Assembly: GCF_000150955.2 (NCBI RefSeq)
Contig: NC_011670.1
Location: 401,817-465,816, forward strand
Origin: Phaeodactylum tricornutum CCAP 1055/1
Taxonomy: Eukaryota > Bacillariophyta > Bacillariophyceae > Surirellales > Neidiaceae
DNA: 64,000 nt
Reading direction: 5' to 3'
The notes below the pieces were generated by a model that was given only the letters and a program-made list of their open reading frames with translations, did not search any database and was not told the origin of the DNA. The translations under genes and the position numbers were made by a program. Every line of letters starts with the position of its first letter. The first letter of the stretch is position 1. Positions 41,452-52,104 of this stretch are shown here, one piece after another.

Positions 41452-42725
41452 TTACAATAATGTATTTGTAGAATACAATGGAAAAGTAGTTCTTTTGGGG
41501 AAAGCCTTGTAGATGCTCCAATTGTTTTAATCAGTAAGTTTTTAAGATTGTGAGACTAAAATTTAGATTCCAAAATGAAACCTTTTGTGTTGGAAACAGA
41601 ATGTACAAACATAGAATCCCTGTAGCCATTGTAGTGACTATTGAACCTTGACCTAGTTTTAGTTGGAGTGATTTGACCACCTAAGTGATCAACAAACCGG
41701 TGAGTTTGGATGGCACCAACAGTATCTGTTGGCACTGATCATCTAGGGAGACTATATGGTAATCAGGAATGTTTTGTTCCTAGCATATGAGTTTTGATAA
41801 GACAAGTTGTCTTAAACGCTTCATGTGGCAGAAACCAGAGTTGCGCATATTGCTAATTTTTGGTTTCCTGTGAGGCGCTTTGTATTTTCCTCCAGCATGC
41901 CACACACGGGTAATGAACCCAACAAGGACAGTTGTCTGACCACTGCGTCTGTTCTACGACAGGACCAGGAAAAAGGAAGTGGCACTGGGGCCAGGATCTA
42001 GGGCTAGCAAAATTCTAGATAGATGTTCCAACAAACAATGCTAATGGCTAAGCAATTATATCTACATAGTAGTATCAAATTGTAGCATTGTGTGGCTATA
42101 ATTTATCAATGTGGTATTCACCTTTCATGCATTCTTGCTAAGAGTCTTACTGCGAGTCCTCAGGTTTTCTTGCTTGCAAGCATGTTGAAAACTCTGGTTT
42201 CTTCTGATCTTTTGATTGTCTGAGTGACCAATTTGACAACAGAAAGGAAATAAAAAAATTATCTTGTATTTCTCCTTTATGTTCAATTACTCTTTCACCA
42301 CTGCTAGTGCATATTGTTTGTGTTCTTTAATTCACTAGTTCTGTTTGCTCTCAAACCTTGCTATTTGATTGCTAAGCTTTTGCCCTTTTTATGCTTTCTC
42401 CAATGGTTACTTTCAACACTTGTTCATGTGCTTAAATCAATCCGTCTCTATTTCCATAGGATGATTATATCCTCCAATCCCATCAGCCATATAATTTATG
42501 TTACAGTTTGCTTAAGATGAGAGCTTGCTCTTTTTCTAATCTCTTTATGACATATGTCGCTTTCTGCCGGACATGTCGTCACTCTCGACTCCTATCTAGA
42601 CAAGTCCTGGCCTGGCCTCCCACACACAATCAACCCATACATTCACTAATGGAAACCATTCCAGGTCGCACTTTTTTACTGTTACCGATGCAAAGCAAAG
42701 GCAACGTGCACAACAAATCAACATC

Positions 42726-43280
42726 ATGAAAGACACGAACGCGCCCTGGACGCACGTTGAGTTCGAGACGTCCATTGGTTCCTTCAGCATCGAACTGTAC
42801 CACAAGCATACACCGCGCACGTGTTACAACATTGCCGCTCTGGCGTACCAAGGCTACTACAATGGCACCATTTTCCACCGCATTATTCGTGATTTCATGA
42901 TCCAAGGTGGCGACCCCACAGGAACGGGACGCGGTGGGGAATCTATCTACGGGGGAAAGTTTGCCGACGAAATCACGCGCAACCTTAAACACGTGGGTGC
43001 CGGGGTCGTTTCCATGGCCAATGCCGGTCCCAACACGAATGGATCGCAATTTTTTATTTCCCTTAAACCCACCCCCTTTTTGGACGGAAAGCATACCGTG
43101 TTGGGTCGGGTGTATTCCGGTATGAGTGTTGTGCAGCGCATGGGGATGGTAGCGACGGACGGAGAGGATCGGCCGCTGCATCCTGTGACGATCTATACCG
43201 CTACACCGTTGCGGGAACCGCCGCTACCCAAGTCGGAACGAAACACCGAAACGACTTCTTTGCAAATAAAAGCTAGCTAG
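42726..43280 (+). CDS. PPIL1-type cyclophilin (peptidyl-prolyl isomerase)
   Basis: A single exon encodes 184 residues. It shows the compact cyclophilin fold: VEFETSIGSFSIELYHKHTP at the start, then FHRIIRDFMIQGGDPTGTG with the catalytic Arg. The QFFISLKPTPFLDGKHTVLG segment follows; the cyclosporin-contacting Trp of cyclophilin A is replaced by His, as in PPIL1-like members. The short form, and the VEFETSIGSFSIELY start, place it with PPIL1/CypE, a spliceosomal isomerase that binds SKIP/PRP45. It lacks a signal peptide, so it is nuclear or cytosolic. About 24 extra residues follow the domain. It is convergent with TRM82, with only 76 nt between stops, and CTAGCTAG overlaps its stop codon. Confidence 0.88.
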   Translation: MKDTNAPWTHVEFETSIGSFSIELYHKHTPRTCYNIAALAYQGYYNGTIFHRIIRDFMIQGGDPTGTGRGGESIYGGKFADEITRNLKHVGAGVVSMANAGPNTNGSQFFISLKPTPFLDGKHTVLGRVYSGMSVVQRMGMVATDGEDRPLHPVTIYTATPLREPPLPKSERNTETTSLQIKAS

Positions 43281-43356
43281 ACCAGGGCTACTTGCTGACT
43301 AGTTTGATGCGTTTCGGACCATGCACACATACACGCATCTACTTTAGTTCCTTTTT

Positions 43357-44829
43357 CTAACTCAATTCTTCGCTAGCTAATTGAATTTGTTGGAAATCGG
43401 ATCCTTCCCGATACTCATCGTCTTGCGCTTGCTTGCGACGTTTCTTCTGTCGCTTGTTGCGGTTCTTCGCCTTTTCTCTTCGGTCCACATTGTTCCAAGG
43501 TAAATTAGTCGTGCGGGTCTCGTTGAGCTTGTCCATTTTTAAACGTCCGCATTCATCGCGCTCCAGTACAGTCGTGGGCATTTGAATAGGCCCATACTCG
43601 GCCACCGAAGTCCGCAGTGCGTTTAGGAACGGCCAGGACTGTGATTCCAAGGAACATGCTCGGTGTTCGTGTCTTACGACCGCGAACGCCTGCAGATACA
43701 ACGGCTCGGCCGCCAGTAGTAATAGAATGTGATCATCAGGGGAAGCGATTGCCAATGGTTGAGACGCAACCGAAATTTGGGTCAACGGAGTCAGCGTGAC
43801 CGCATTGACGTTTCTTGTGACGGTCAGTATATCCAGAGTCGTGCTCTCGTCGTATATAACCGCAATCTGATCTTTCCCAAGAAACGAAACCTTGACTGGA
43901 ATCGTCATTCGACCAGCCGATGATTCAGTGCACGTGAGTGTGGCGAGCTCCGCTCCTGTGGAAATGTCCCAGTATCGGATCGTACCATCCCCACCCACAC
44001 TCACACATTCCGTGTCGTTTGCGTCAATATCCGACACAAAGGCTTCGTGACCAAGTAAGAATGATTGAATATCATGTGTGGCGGGAAAGCTTGATATCCG
44101 AATCTTTTCGTCGCGATCGGCTGTTAAAATCCAATTCGTCATTTCATCGGTACCGGCATCGTGGCTCGGGACAACCTTGACCGCCGTCAGCATACTTGCA
44201 GTGTGTCCGAGTAGCACCCGCCGTGGGGGGTTTTCGACATCGACCGTAACGTTCTGGTCTAACTCCAAAGGAAAAGCGGTCGCATCTCCCGCCAAATCTC
44301 CCGCTATCACCACGGTTAGATCATTCAGTGACTGGCTTGTTGTCGTTGCTGTTGCTGGCGTCGCACCAGTGGCCGAGACCGTCGCAAAGACTAAACTACT
44401 GGCACGTTTGCCTGTACGATGCTGTGACACAATCCGCGCCTTTCCATTCAGTACGTGGTAAACAGTCAAAGTCTTGTCGTAGCGAGCAACGGCGCAGTAC
44501 CAGGCAGTGTCGCTTCCCGGACCAACCGAGGTGTGCACGGCAACCGCCTGAATCTCGTCCAATGCCACCGTTTCCACCGTTTGGGTGCCAGGTTGTGGAG
44601 ATGCCGCTGCTTTCTCGCTTCCCTCGACATAATGTGCTTTTGTTTTGGTGTCGGTTGCCCGTTGGAGAGAATCGTTTGTCCCGGAGTGCTTTACTGCTAC
44701 GGGAACCAGCGCTGGCGGCGATGGTTCGAGTTCGACGACATCACCGGCATCCAGTCGACCCGTAAAAGCCCGGTTCCGCAGTCCTACCACGACAATCGAA
44801 CCTGATGCGGTATGCAAAAGTTGCTTCAT
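43357..44829 (-). CDS. TRM82: tRNA (guanine-N7)-methyltransferase non-catalytic subunit (TRM82/WDR4)
   Basis: A single exon encodes 490 residues from ATG 44829. WD40 repeats include the diagnostic TRM82 stretch VLLGHTASMLTAVKV, then WILTADRDEKIRISSFPATH and SFLLGHEAFVSDI, followed by GGDGTIRYWDISTG. In yeast and human this propeller holds the catalytic subunit Trm8/METTL1, which makes m7G46 in a subset of tRNAs. The C-terminal 60 residues are strongly basic (KAKNRNKRQKKRRKQ) and probably a nuclear-localisation or tRNA-binding tail. The N-terminal part contains a low-complexity insertion near residues 50-85. The partner methyltransferase is not in this window. Confidence 0.85.
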   Translation of the reverse strand: MKQLLHTASGSIVVVGLRNRAFTGRLDAGDVVELEPSPPALVPVAVKHSGTNDSLQRATDTKTKAHYVEGSEKAAASPQPGTQTVETVALDEIQAVAVHTSVGPGSDTAWYCAVARYDKTLTVYHVLNGKARIVSQHRTGKRASSLVFATVSATGATPATATTTSQSLNDLTVVIAGDLAGDATAFPLELDQNVTVDVENPPRRVLLGHTASMLTAVKVVPSHDAGTDEMTNWILTADRDEKIRISSFPATHDIQSFLLGHEAFVSDIDANDTECVSVGGDGTIRYWDISTGAELATLTCTESSAGRMTIPVKVSFLGKDQIAVIYDESTTLDILTVTRNVNAVTLTPLTQISVASQPLAIASPDDHILLLLAAEPLYLQAFAVVRHEHRACSLESQSWPFLNALRTSVAEYGPIQMPTTVLERDECGRLKMDKLNETRTTNLPWNNVDRREKAKNRNKRQKKRRKQAQDDEYREGSDFQQIQLASEELS

Positions 44830-45223
44830 AATGACTCGGTGAAACGCGCTTTACACCGCCGTGACGGTGCCGTCGATGGTGCTCTGAGTTCGTCGCCGGG
44901 TCGGCAGCGTCTTGGTCTGGCTGTAAGGGATAATCGACGATCAGGAAAGGCCTAGCCTACCTCTAGGGAGTACGGTAGTATTTGGATGGCTCGTAGGCAA
45001 GTAATCTTTTGAAGTTTAAAATTTTGCGTCTCACAAGTATTCTTGAATTTCAAAGCTGACGGCGCCGCTTTTCCAGAACAAGGAACGGTACCATGCCCAT
45101 AGACGTGAACTCCCGACAGAAAAGCAACTCGATTAAAGCAGACGTAATGAAACATTAAATACATGACATTCATCGGGCGCATGCGCGGTCGAATGCTCTG
45201 GAAAAGATCAAAAAGCCGTCGCG
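44830..45223. promoter_or_regulatory. Divergent spacer between TRM82 and the first cathepsin gene
   Basis: This 394-bp spacer separates two divergent starts and holds no open frame with support. No clear motif was seen. Confidence 0.4.
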
Positions 45224-46370
45224 ATGCCGTGTAGAAGTCGAGTCGCACTCGTGTGTGCCGTCTCTTTGACTCTGTTTCGGCAAACCGACGCGCGTCTGCC
45301 TGAATACCAGCAGGACGAACTTATTTTGCCGGGTCATATCCGATTCGAACACGTGGTGAATCCACTGCCACACACGTACATATCATTGAGCGACTTGCCT
45401 CAAGCTTTCTCGTGGGGGAATGTCGGTGGAAAGTCGTATCTCAGCAAATCTTTGAACCAACACATTCCTCAATATTGTGGAAGGCAAGTAACGTAGCGAA
45501 TTTAGGGCAAAGGAACTAGTGATTGTACGGATGCTTACGTTTATTCCACGTTGCACTCCATCCGACAGCTGCTGGGCACACTCGGCTATGTCCTCTCTGG
45601 CGGACCGCATTTTAATTGCGCAAAGTCAACTCGAGGACGATATCACCCCCGACGAGTTCAACCTATCTATTCAGTTTCTTTTGAACTGCGCAGGAGAAGT
45701 TGCAGGATCTTGCCATGGTGGCTCAACAACCGGAGTCTTTCAGTTCATTCAAGATTTTGGCTACATTCCGTACGACACCTGCCAACCGTACCTTGCCTGT
45801 TCGACTGATTCTGAAGAGGGCTTTTGCCCCCACGTGGATACGACTTGTGCTCCGGAAACCATTTGTCGAACGTGTTCGCCAAACGGAACCTGTCGCGCCG
45901 TATCAACCTTTCCCAACGCTACGGTTGCTGAATACGGGCGTATTCAATATGATACCTCGGCGATTATGGCCGAAATTTACGCAAGGGGTCCTGTCAAGGC
46001 ATCGGTCTATGCCAAACCCATATACAATTATTCTGGTGGAGTGCTCTGGGATGCCCCGGAGTACCAGGCCGACAAGCACAACCATGGCGTAAGTATAATA
46101 GGTTGGGGATATGATGATGAGATGGATAGGCAGTACTGGATTGTCCGCAATTCCTGGGGTCAATATTGGGGTGAAATGGGTTTCTTTCGGCTTGAACTTG
46201 GAAAAAATCTTCTCATGATCGAATCAAACATTGCTTGGGCTACGCCAGGAATGTTTTCCATTTTTGATTCCAAATGTCAAGGAGGCAGCGACTATTTGAA
46301 GTCCTTTACGTACAAGGATCCCTCCAAGGACATGGCTTTGTTGCAGCGAAGAAGTAGTGGCTCAACATAA
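45224..46370 (+). CDS. Cathepsin X/Z-like cysteine protease, tandem copy 1 (GC-AG intron)
   Basis: Exons are 45224-45483 and 45569-46370, giving 353 residues. The 85-nt intron starts GCAAGT, a non-canonical GC donor, and ends CGACAG in phase 2. Splicing recreates the active site CGSCWAH with Cys88; the second copy has a GT donor at the same site. A signal peptide (VALVCAVSLTLFRQ) is followed by a short propeptide. Other marks of peptidase family C1A, cathepsin X group, are IPQYCGS, the catalytic His in HNHGVSIIGWGY and the Asn in WIVRNSWGQYWGEMG. Members are lysosomal or vacuolar carboxypeptidases, or are secreted. Six or more extra cysteines suggest disulphides. The second copy follows 389 nt downstream in the same orientation. 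Confidence 0.87.
45484..45568 (+). other. GC-AG intron
   Basis: The exon ends AG and the intron begins GCAAGT, which is the consensus context of GC-AG introns. The acceptor CGACAG precedes CTGCTGGGCACAC. The paralogous intron at 47020-47113 has the same position and phase but a GTAGGT donor. Splicing elsewhere would disrupt the catalytic motif. Confidence 0.85.
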
Positions 46371-46759
46371 GGTCGTGGTTGTTGGATTTGTTGGCATTCG
46401 AAGACAACCTCTTTGCTCCGACGAATTCGTTGTTTAATGTAAGATCGAACTTGTTGCCTTTGTGGGCATTCGAAGGGTACCTCTGTGCTGACACTATATG
46501 GGAGGATGCAACCATACTGATGTTAGCTCAAGCTCCGGAGCGGAACTAGCCAACCTCTGTCACAATTAAGCATCGACAATCTTTAAATCGAATTTAAAAC
46601 TTGAAAGAAATCCCTTTACATTAGACATTTCGAAATGACATTTACTTCGTCAAAAGTGCTTGCCGCCCGACTTCGTTTTCTGTCACACCTCACAAACTTC
46701 GGGACAGCTTTTCTTCGATCATCATACCGGGATTACGAAATCAGCCAGACCGTTTCACG
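46371..46759 (+). other. Spacer between tandem cathepsin genes with a 72-bp-period duplication
   Basis: Two diverged copies of a roughly 72-bp unit occur at about 46375-46510. Each contains GCATTCGAAG (46394 and 46466) followed by a CCTCTTTGCTC or CCTCTGTGCTG segment. The rest should hold the 3' end of copy 1 and the promoter of copy 2. Confidence 0.5.
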
Positions 46760-47921
46760 ATGGCCATTCGAAGCTTCGTTAATCTTCAGGTTGTATTCGT
46801 CCTTCTTGCTCTTCTATCGTGCTCGTTGGATTGGGCTGATGCTCAAGACGATGAGCGCATCATGCCCGGTCACACTCGACTAGAACACGTCGTCAGCCCA
46901 CTACCTTACACTTACCTTTCGAATGAGGAACTCCCGATGGCCTTTTCATGGGGCAATGTCAATGGGCGTTCGTATTTGACCAAGTCATTGAATCAACACA
47001 TTCCTCAATATTGCGGCAGGTAGGTTAATTATTGAAAGGTTTCTTTCAGTAGCAATACCAAATTACAAAATTGATTCCAAAATAATACATTATCCACCTT
47101 TTTCTCGCTACAGCTGCTGGGCGCATGCCGCTTTATCGGTTCTCGGGGATCGGATAATGATTGCCCAAAGCCAAGAAGAGGACTCTAGCATTCTCGATGA
47201 GTTTAATCTTTCGGTTCAGTTTCTATTAAATTGCGCTGGCGAATATGCCGGATCTTGTTACGGAGGATCGACAACAGGAGTGTTCGACTTCATCCAAGAC
47301 ATGGGGTACATTCCCTATGAGACTTGTCAGCCGTACCTTGCCTGCTCCGATGATTCTGACGAAGGTATTTGTTCTTTTGTAAATACCACGTGCTCACCCG
47401 AAGCAATTTGCCGTACATGCTCTCCCGACGGCATTTGCCAAGCTGTTACCACTTTCCCGAACGCCACTGTCGCTGAGTATGGCCGGTACCGTTATGAACT
47501 GTTTGCTACTATGGCGGAAATCTATCTCCGTGGTCCAGTTACTGCATCCATTGATGCCGGACCAATTCACAAATACCCTGGTGGTGTCTTGTGGGATAAT
47601 CCCAAATATCATTCCGACAAGACAAACCACGCTGTTAGCATTGTTGGCTGGGGCTACGATTACGATGAAGAGAAGCAGTACTGGATCGTTCGAAACTCTT
47701 GGGGACAATATTGGGGTGAAATGGGATTCTTTCGTATCGAGCTTGGTAAGAATCTGCTCAAGATAGAATCCAACATTGCTTGGGCAAACCCCGGGACCTT
47801 CTCTGTCTTTGATCCTGAGTGTACAGATGGAGATTGCCGCCTGCGTTCGATGACTTACACTGATCCGTCTCAAGATATCCAGTTGTTAGAGCAAAGACTT
47901 CGTATCGGAGTGCAATTCTGA
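46760..47921 (+). CDS. Cathepsin X/Z-like cysteine protease, tandem copy 2
   Basis: Exons are 46760-47019 and 47114-47921, giving 355 residues. The 94-nt intron has a GTAGGT donor and a CTACAG acceptor, in phase 2, between the second and third bases of the Ser codon of CGSCWAH. Exon 1 has exactly the same length (260 nt) as in copy 1. The signal peptide is VVFVLLALLSCSLDWADA. Catalytic Cys88, His in TNHAVSIVGWGY and Asn in WIVRNSWGQYWGEMG are all present, so the enzyme should be active. Amino-acid identity to copy 1 is high throughout, but the introns and third codon positions differ, so the duplication is not very recent. The C-terminus carries a short acidic Cys-containing tail (FDPECTDGDC). 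Confidence 0.88.
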
Positions 47922-48009
47922 AGAAAAAGAATTTTACATCTTAACATCCGACGCGTTTGATGGCAGAAACTATATTAGATAGTGTTAAATCTTATAAAAG
48001 CATTCTATT

Positions 48010-49968
48010 CTAACGTGCTGTTGACTGACACGACCCCGGGACAACACAACATTTGCACCAATTGAAAAAGGTCATTTGTTCCAGAAAGCCAGGTTCACCC
48101 TCGCTCAAGTCCCCACCTGATGAAGCGGTTCTATTGCTTGTTTCCTGAATGTAATCCCTAACAAGCTTTTCCAGAGTGTCCAGCGGGACTGGTCCCACTT
48201 GCAATACGACATCATAAAAATCTCTCGGATCAAATTTCTCAGCCAATTCTGTTTCTGCCATAGTGCGCAGTTTCCGCAAATAGCGCTCCCCTACTTTGTA
48301 GGCAGTGGCTTGTCCGGGCCAAGTGACGTACCGTGCTACTTCCGTGGCGGCATCATGCTTTCCCATAGCGGTATTTTCCAGCATAAAATGCAATGCCTCG
48401 TCCAGCGTCCAACCCATGGCGTGCATCCCTGTGTCCACCACCAGTCGACAACTACGGAGGGCCTCCATGGAAAGCTGTCCCATTTTGCTCTCTGGTTTTG
48501 TGTACAGACCGAGCTCTTCACCGAGCGTCTCACTGTGCAGACCCCAGCCTTCTATATAGCCAGTGTAGAAGGGGAAACGGCCTATAGCAAAAGAAGAGAG
48601 ATATGAGACTAGTTTTATGCATTGGAAGAATGAAAAGGACGCAGTATCAGCATTTGCTCACTCACAGGGAGCTTCAAAATACCGCCGATCTTCTTGCATT
48701 TGACGAAATGCGGGCAAGTTGTGACTTTCACCTTGAATCGATCCTTGTGTATGGTGTCCTGGGATTGCTTCGTGTAAGGCCAAAGCTTCACACTCGTAAG
48801 TGCGACGAGTCGGAAGCTCTGATGTATTTACATAGAATATACCCGGACGCGACGCACTTTGATTGGTGCTACCGGCTAAGTAATACGCAGCTGGTGCCAT
48901 GGAAGCATGAGCAGAGGGAGTTTCGACGATCGAAAACGGCATACGTGGCAGCGTTTCGAGATGGAACAATTTGAGCATTGCGGGGGCAATCCTCCCAGTG
49001 ATATCTCGAAATAAGGAACACAAAGCTTGTCCAGACTCTGCCTCATAAACTTTGGAAGTTCGCAAATGTTCCAGATAGTCATCGAGTCGACCTCCGTACC
49101 CAGCTTGGGCGGCAATCGCTTCCATTTCTTGACGTACGCGCTCAACCTCGCTCAATCCAAGCTCATGAATTTCATCCGGGGTCATACTGGTGGTTGTGTG
49201 AAACGCTAGGCAGTCCTGATAGTATTGCTTTCCATCTGGATATCCAGTCACCGCACTGATGTCTTCTCTTAAATGAGGAATGTACTCATTCTGCAAGAAA
49301 TCAGCGAAATCTGCAAAAGCCTGTGTCACAGATCCGTCGATTTGGGCTTGACATGCTTCCAAGATCTTGGCCTCGTCTTTAGGGAAAGCGTTGCGGATAG
49401 GCTCGCGGAATGCCTCAAGATTGCCATTGATCATACCACGAACCTGTGGTACCACGCCATCCAAGCTTACCTTCGGCGGAGTCCGATTCTCCACAAGGCC
49501 TGTCTGCAGGAGATTTATAACCTCACCCAATTGAATTGGAATTGCTTGCAGAAACTTCAAATAGAAGGCCCTTTCCTCTTTGGTTTTTGTAGGCAAGTAT
49601 CGCGCATATAGTGGCAAGTCTGTTTGGGGACCTTCCAAACGATTCAAGCAGCAGAGATAGGATTTGTGCCATGGCGTGAAGCGTATATAATCCGACAGTT
49701 GCGTCACATAAATATCGTACGAGAGCTGTTCTTGCTCATCTCGAAGATCGTCGCGACTAACATTCGCATGCACACGCTGGAGAGCCGCTCGTAGCCACTC
49801 CAGCCGCTGCTGGAAGCTTGCGAGCGATCGTGGATCCAAGGCGTGGGTTGAGCGTCGCGTCGACAACAATCCCATGGCCGCTGCCAGTTCGGGGTCGGTA
49901 TCGATGCGCCATTGCCAGGTCAAGGCCATTTCTTCTTGTAAATTTTCGCTACTACTCCGGAGCGTCAT
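48010..49968 (-). CDS. DUF885-family putative metallopeptidase
   Basis: Exons are 49968-48666 and 48581-48010, with an 84-nt GT-AG intron (phase 1), giving 624 residues, the usual family size. The ATG at 49968 is preferred to an upstream TTG. A CTTTTCAG just before it suggests that a 5' UTR intron may also exist. The core motif HEAIPGHHTQG (His-Glu...His-His, near residue 403) is the DUF885 zinc-binding signature. Splicing joins it to FPFYTGYIEGWGLHSETLG, which carries the expected downstream Glu. Bacterial relatives are predicted or known dipeptidyl-carboxypeptidase-like enzymes; no eukaryotic function is established. No signal peptide is evident. It is convergent with the cathepsin copy 2 gene, 88 nt away. 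Confidence 0.82.
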
Positions 49969-50332
49969 TGTGACGGAATACCTGAAAAGCGTTTGTAAGG
50001 AAACAATGAACAAAGTTTCAAGCAGAGTGTTGTTTAAGTCACATTTGGCAAACGCTGCCGTTTGACAGTGAGTCTACCCACCTATTCTCTAGGGTTTACA
50101 TTCTATGCCAGCTACAGGCGGGGTCTTTGTTTACAGTCAAAGTCAGCAAATCCTACTTGTTCAAATATTTAAATATTGCAGGGCTTCTGACCTCACAAAC
50201 GCGATCGGCGAGCGACACTCCTGATGCCATCAAAATTTATCCTAGAACCAAGTACGGCTCCCGTCGTTGATTAGCCCAAGAGATCAAAAACAAAGTACGT
50301 CTAGCTTTGTTTGGTTTGGCAATACAGCACAA
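49969..50332. promoter_or_regulatory. Divergent spacer between DUF885 and TPR-methyltransferase genes
   Basis: This 364-bp spacer has two divergent starts. A TTTACAGTCAAAG element near 50130 is a partial match to the recurrent decamer. No gene is seen. Confidence 0.4.
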
Positions 50333-51844
50333 ATGTTGACATCATATCGAAGAAGGATATTTCTTTTCGTCGTATTTTGCTTCGCGATCCAAGCTCATGG
50401 ATCGTTGGAGCATAACTCCGCCAATGATTTTCTTGCCCAAGGCAACGACGCTCTCTGACAAGGAGAAAACAACAAGGCAATATCCATATATCGAAACGGC
50501 GTTTCGTTTCTCAGTGGGGATGCCGCATCGCTTACGACGGTAGTCAGCTTGTATACGAATCTTGGAACCTCGCTCTCCGCGGAAGGCTTGGACGATGAGG
50601 CTGCCGAAAACTACGAGCAGGCTCTCGCCCACTATAGGGAGAAAATTGACAGGCTTGAATATGTAGAAGCGCAACAAGAAGTAACCACAATTGCTGCACA
50701 AGCTGCTTTTTTTCTCGGCATGGTCTATCAGGACTTGCATCGACCCAACGATGCCGCCGAGGCGTACAGTCTAGCACATTCATTGGATCCTCGGCACTGG
50801 TCGGCGGCGGCTAATCTCGGGGCGTTGCTCCACGATAACATGGCCAATCACGCAAAAGCGTTGCAAGCCTACAATCTGGCGTACGATATTCTAACTAACC
50901 GGGAGGAAGAACCAACTGACCCGCCCCTGGAGCCTCGTTTCATTCTCAGTCAACTCCAGTACCGCATCGGTCTCTGCATTACGCACGATAGTACTCAGAA
51001 GTGCGCAAACGTGGACAACCCGGGAACTCCGATCGATTGCCAAGAGTTTGCCGCACACGCGTTTGCGTTGGCAGTCGAGTACGACGAGGACAACGAATCG
51101 GCCAAGCATATGCTGGCGACCGTGACCGCCGACGCAACCATGAAACGGGCCTCCAATACCTATATTAAATCATTGTTTGACGATTACGCGTCCAACTTTG
51201 AGCATTCTCTGGTGCAGGACTTGGGCTACACGGGATACGAGCGGTTGCGACGAGGGTTTGATCAAGCCTTAGAACAAGATGGCAAATCGGGACTAGTAAT
51301 GTTCGCTACCGTGGTAGATGCGGGTTGTGGGACGGGCTTGGTCGGTGAGCAGTTTCGGAACGTAAGTCAACACTTGACCGGGGTCGATTTAAGCCAAGCC
51401 ATTCTAGACGAAGCAGTAAAGGCGCGTCCCAACCTTTACGACAAAGTGATTGTCGGCGACGTTACGACCGTATTCCGCGAACGCCAGCCAATTTCTCTGA
51501 TTATTGCCGCCGACTCGTACACTTATTTTGGAGATTTGGAGCCCCTGTTTGAGGCTATGCAAGTAGGTTTGGAAACCGGGGGTTACGCGGCTTTCACATT
51601 GGAAGATGTTGACGAAGCTACGGAAGCGGCTCTGGAAGCGACGAAACCTGATTGGCGATGGCAATTGACGGCTTCGGGTCGTTTTGCTCATCGCAAGGGA
51701 TATGTACAACTTACTGCCAAAAAATACGGCCTGAAACTGATACACTACGAGCAATTGGTGAACTTTCGGTACGAGCGCGGTGTCGGTGTCCGTGGGCACC
51801 TTTTCGTACTGCGTCAAAGTGCGGATCATAGAGAAGAGTTATAG
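50333..51844 (+). CDS. TPR-methyltransferase with N-terminal signal peptide, interrupted by an in-frame TGA
   Basis: From ATG 50333 the frame encodes a signal peptide (RRRIFLFVVFCFAIQAHG) and 41 residues, then TGA at 50456-50458. The same frame continues without break to 51844, and the residues on both sides of the TGA form one TPR helix pair (FLAQGNDAL, then QGENNKAISIYRNGV). Helical repeats cover residues up to about 260. A class I S-adenosylmethionine methyltransferase follows, with motif I VVDAGCGTGLVGEQF, then LTGVDLSQAILDEA and an acidic loop near IIAADSYTYF. The domain order TPR-methyltransferase is known from bacteria and algae; the substrate is unknown. The TGA could be a nonsense allele (CGA to TGA), an assembly error or recoding. 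The next in-frame ATG (50720) would lose the first repeat. Confidence 0.65.
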
Positions 51845-52104
51845 CTACAAGCAAAGTGATTGACGATTGACTTGTCGTGGCCACTCGCATCTCTGAAATG
51901 CAGTTCCATTAAATTAATTACAATGCTCGCAATGAGAACAATGCGCACGTACCCATCCAAAACCATCTACGGGCACATACAATAATCTAGCAAAAAGCTA
52001 CGTACTCGGGATATAGGAATGTCAATTCGATTAGACATTGTTGGATCAAAAGAGGGAGATGTGTGTGTGTCTGTTACTTTGTTTCTCATCGTCGTGGGAT
52101 ACCC

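Larger units (their letters stand above)
36894..42725 (+). other. AT-rich transposon island, 5.8 kb
   Basis: The region lies between chorismate synthase and the cyclophilin gene and is markedly AT-rich. No host gene is supported. It contains a hAT-like element (37240-38175), a reverse-transcriptase fossil (about 38200-39000, minus) and a copia-like gag fossil (40818-41451, minus). The remaining parts (39000-40800 and 41500-42500) have only short frames without recognised domains and look like further decayed mobile DNA. Confidence 0.6.

Noticed and set aside
41860-41960. tRNA-like sequence on the minus strand (A-box-like ACGCAGTGG and B-box-like GGGTTCATTACCC)
   Set aside because: The acceptor-stem halves do not pair and the T-stem has mismatches, so no cloverleaf can be drawn. 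At best it is a SINE-like relic or chance.
50456-50458. Selenocysteine codon
   Set aside because: Not fully excluded, but a TPR helix has no need for selenocysteine and no SECIS-like hairpin was seen in the short 3' flank; a CGA-to-TGA change is simpler.
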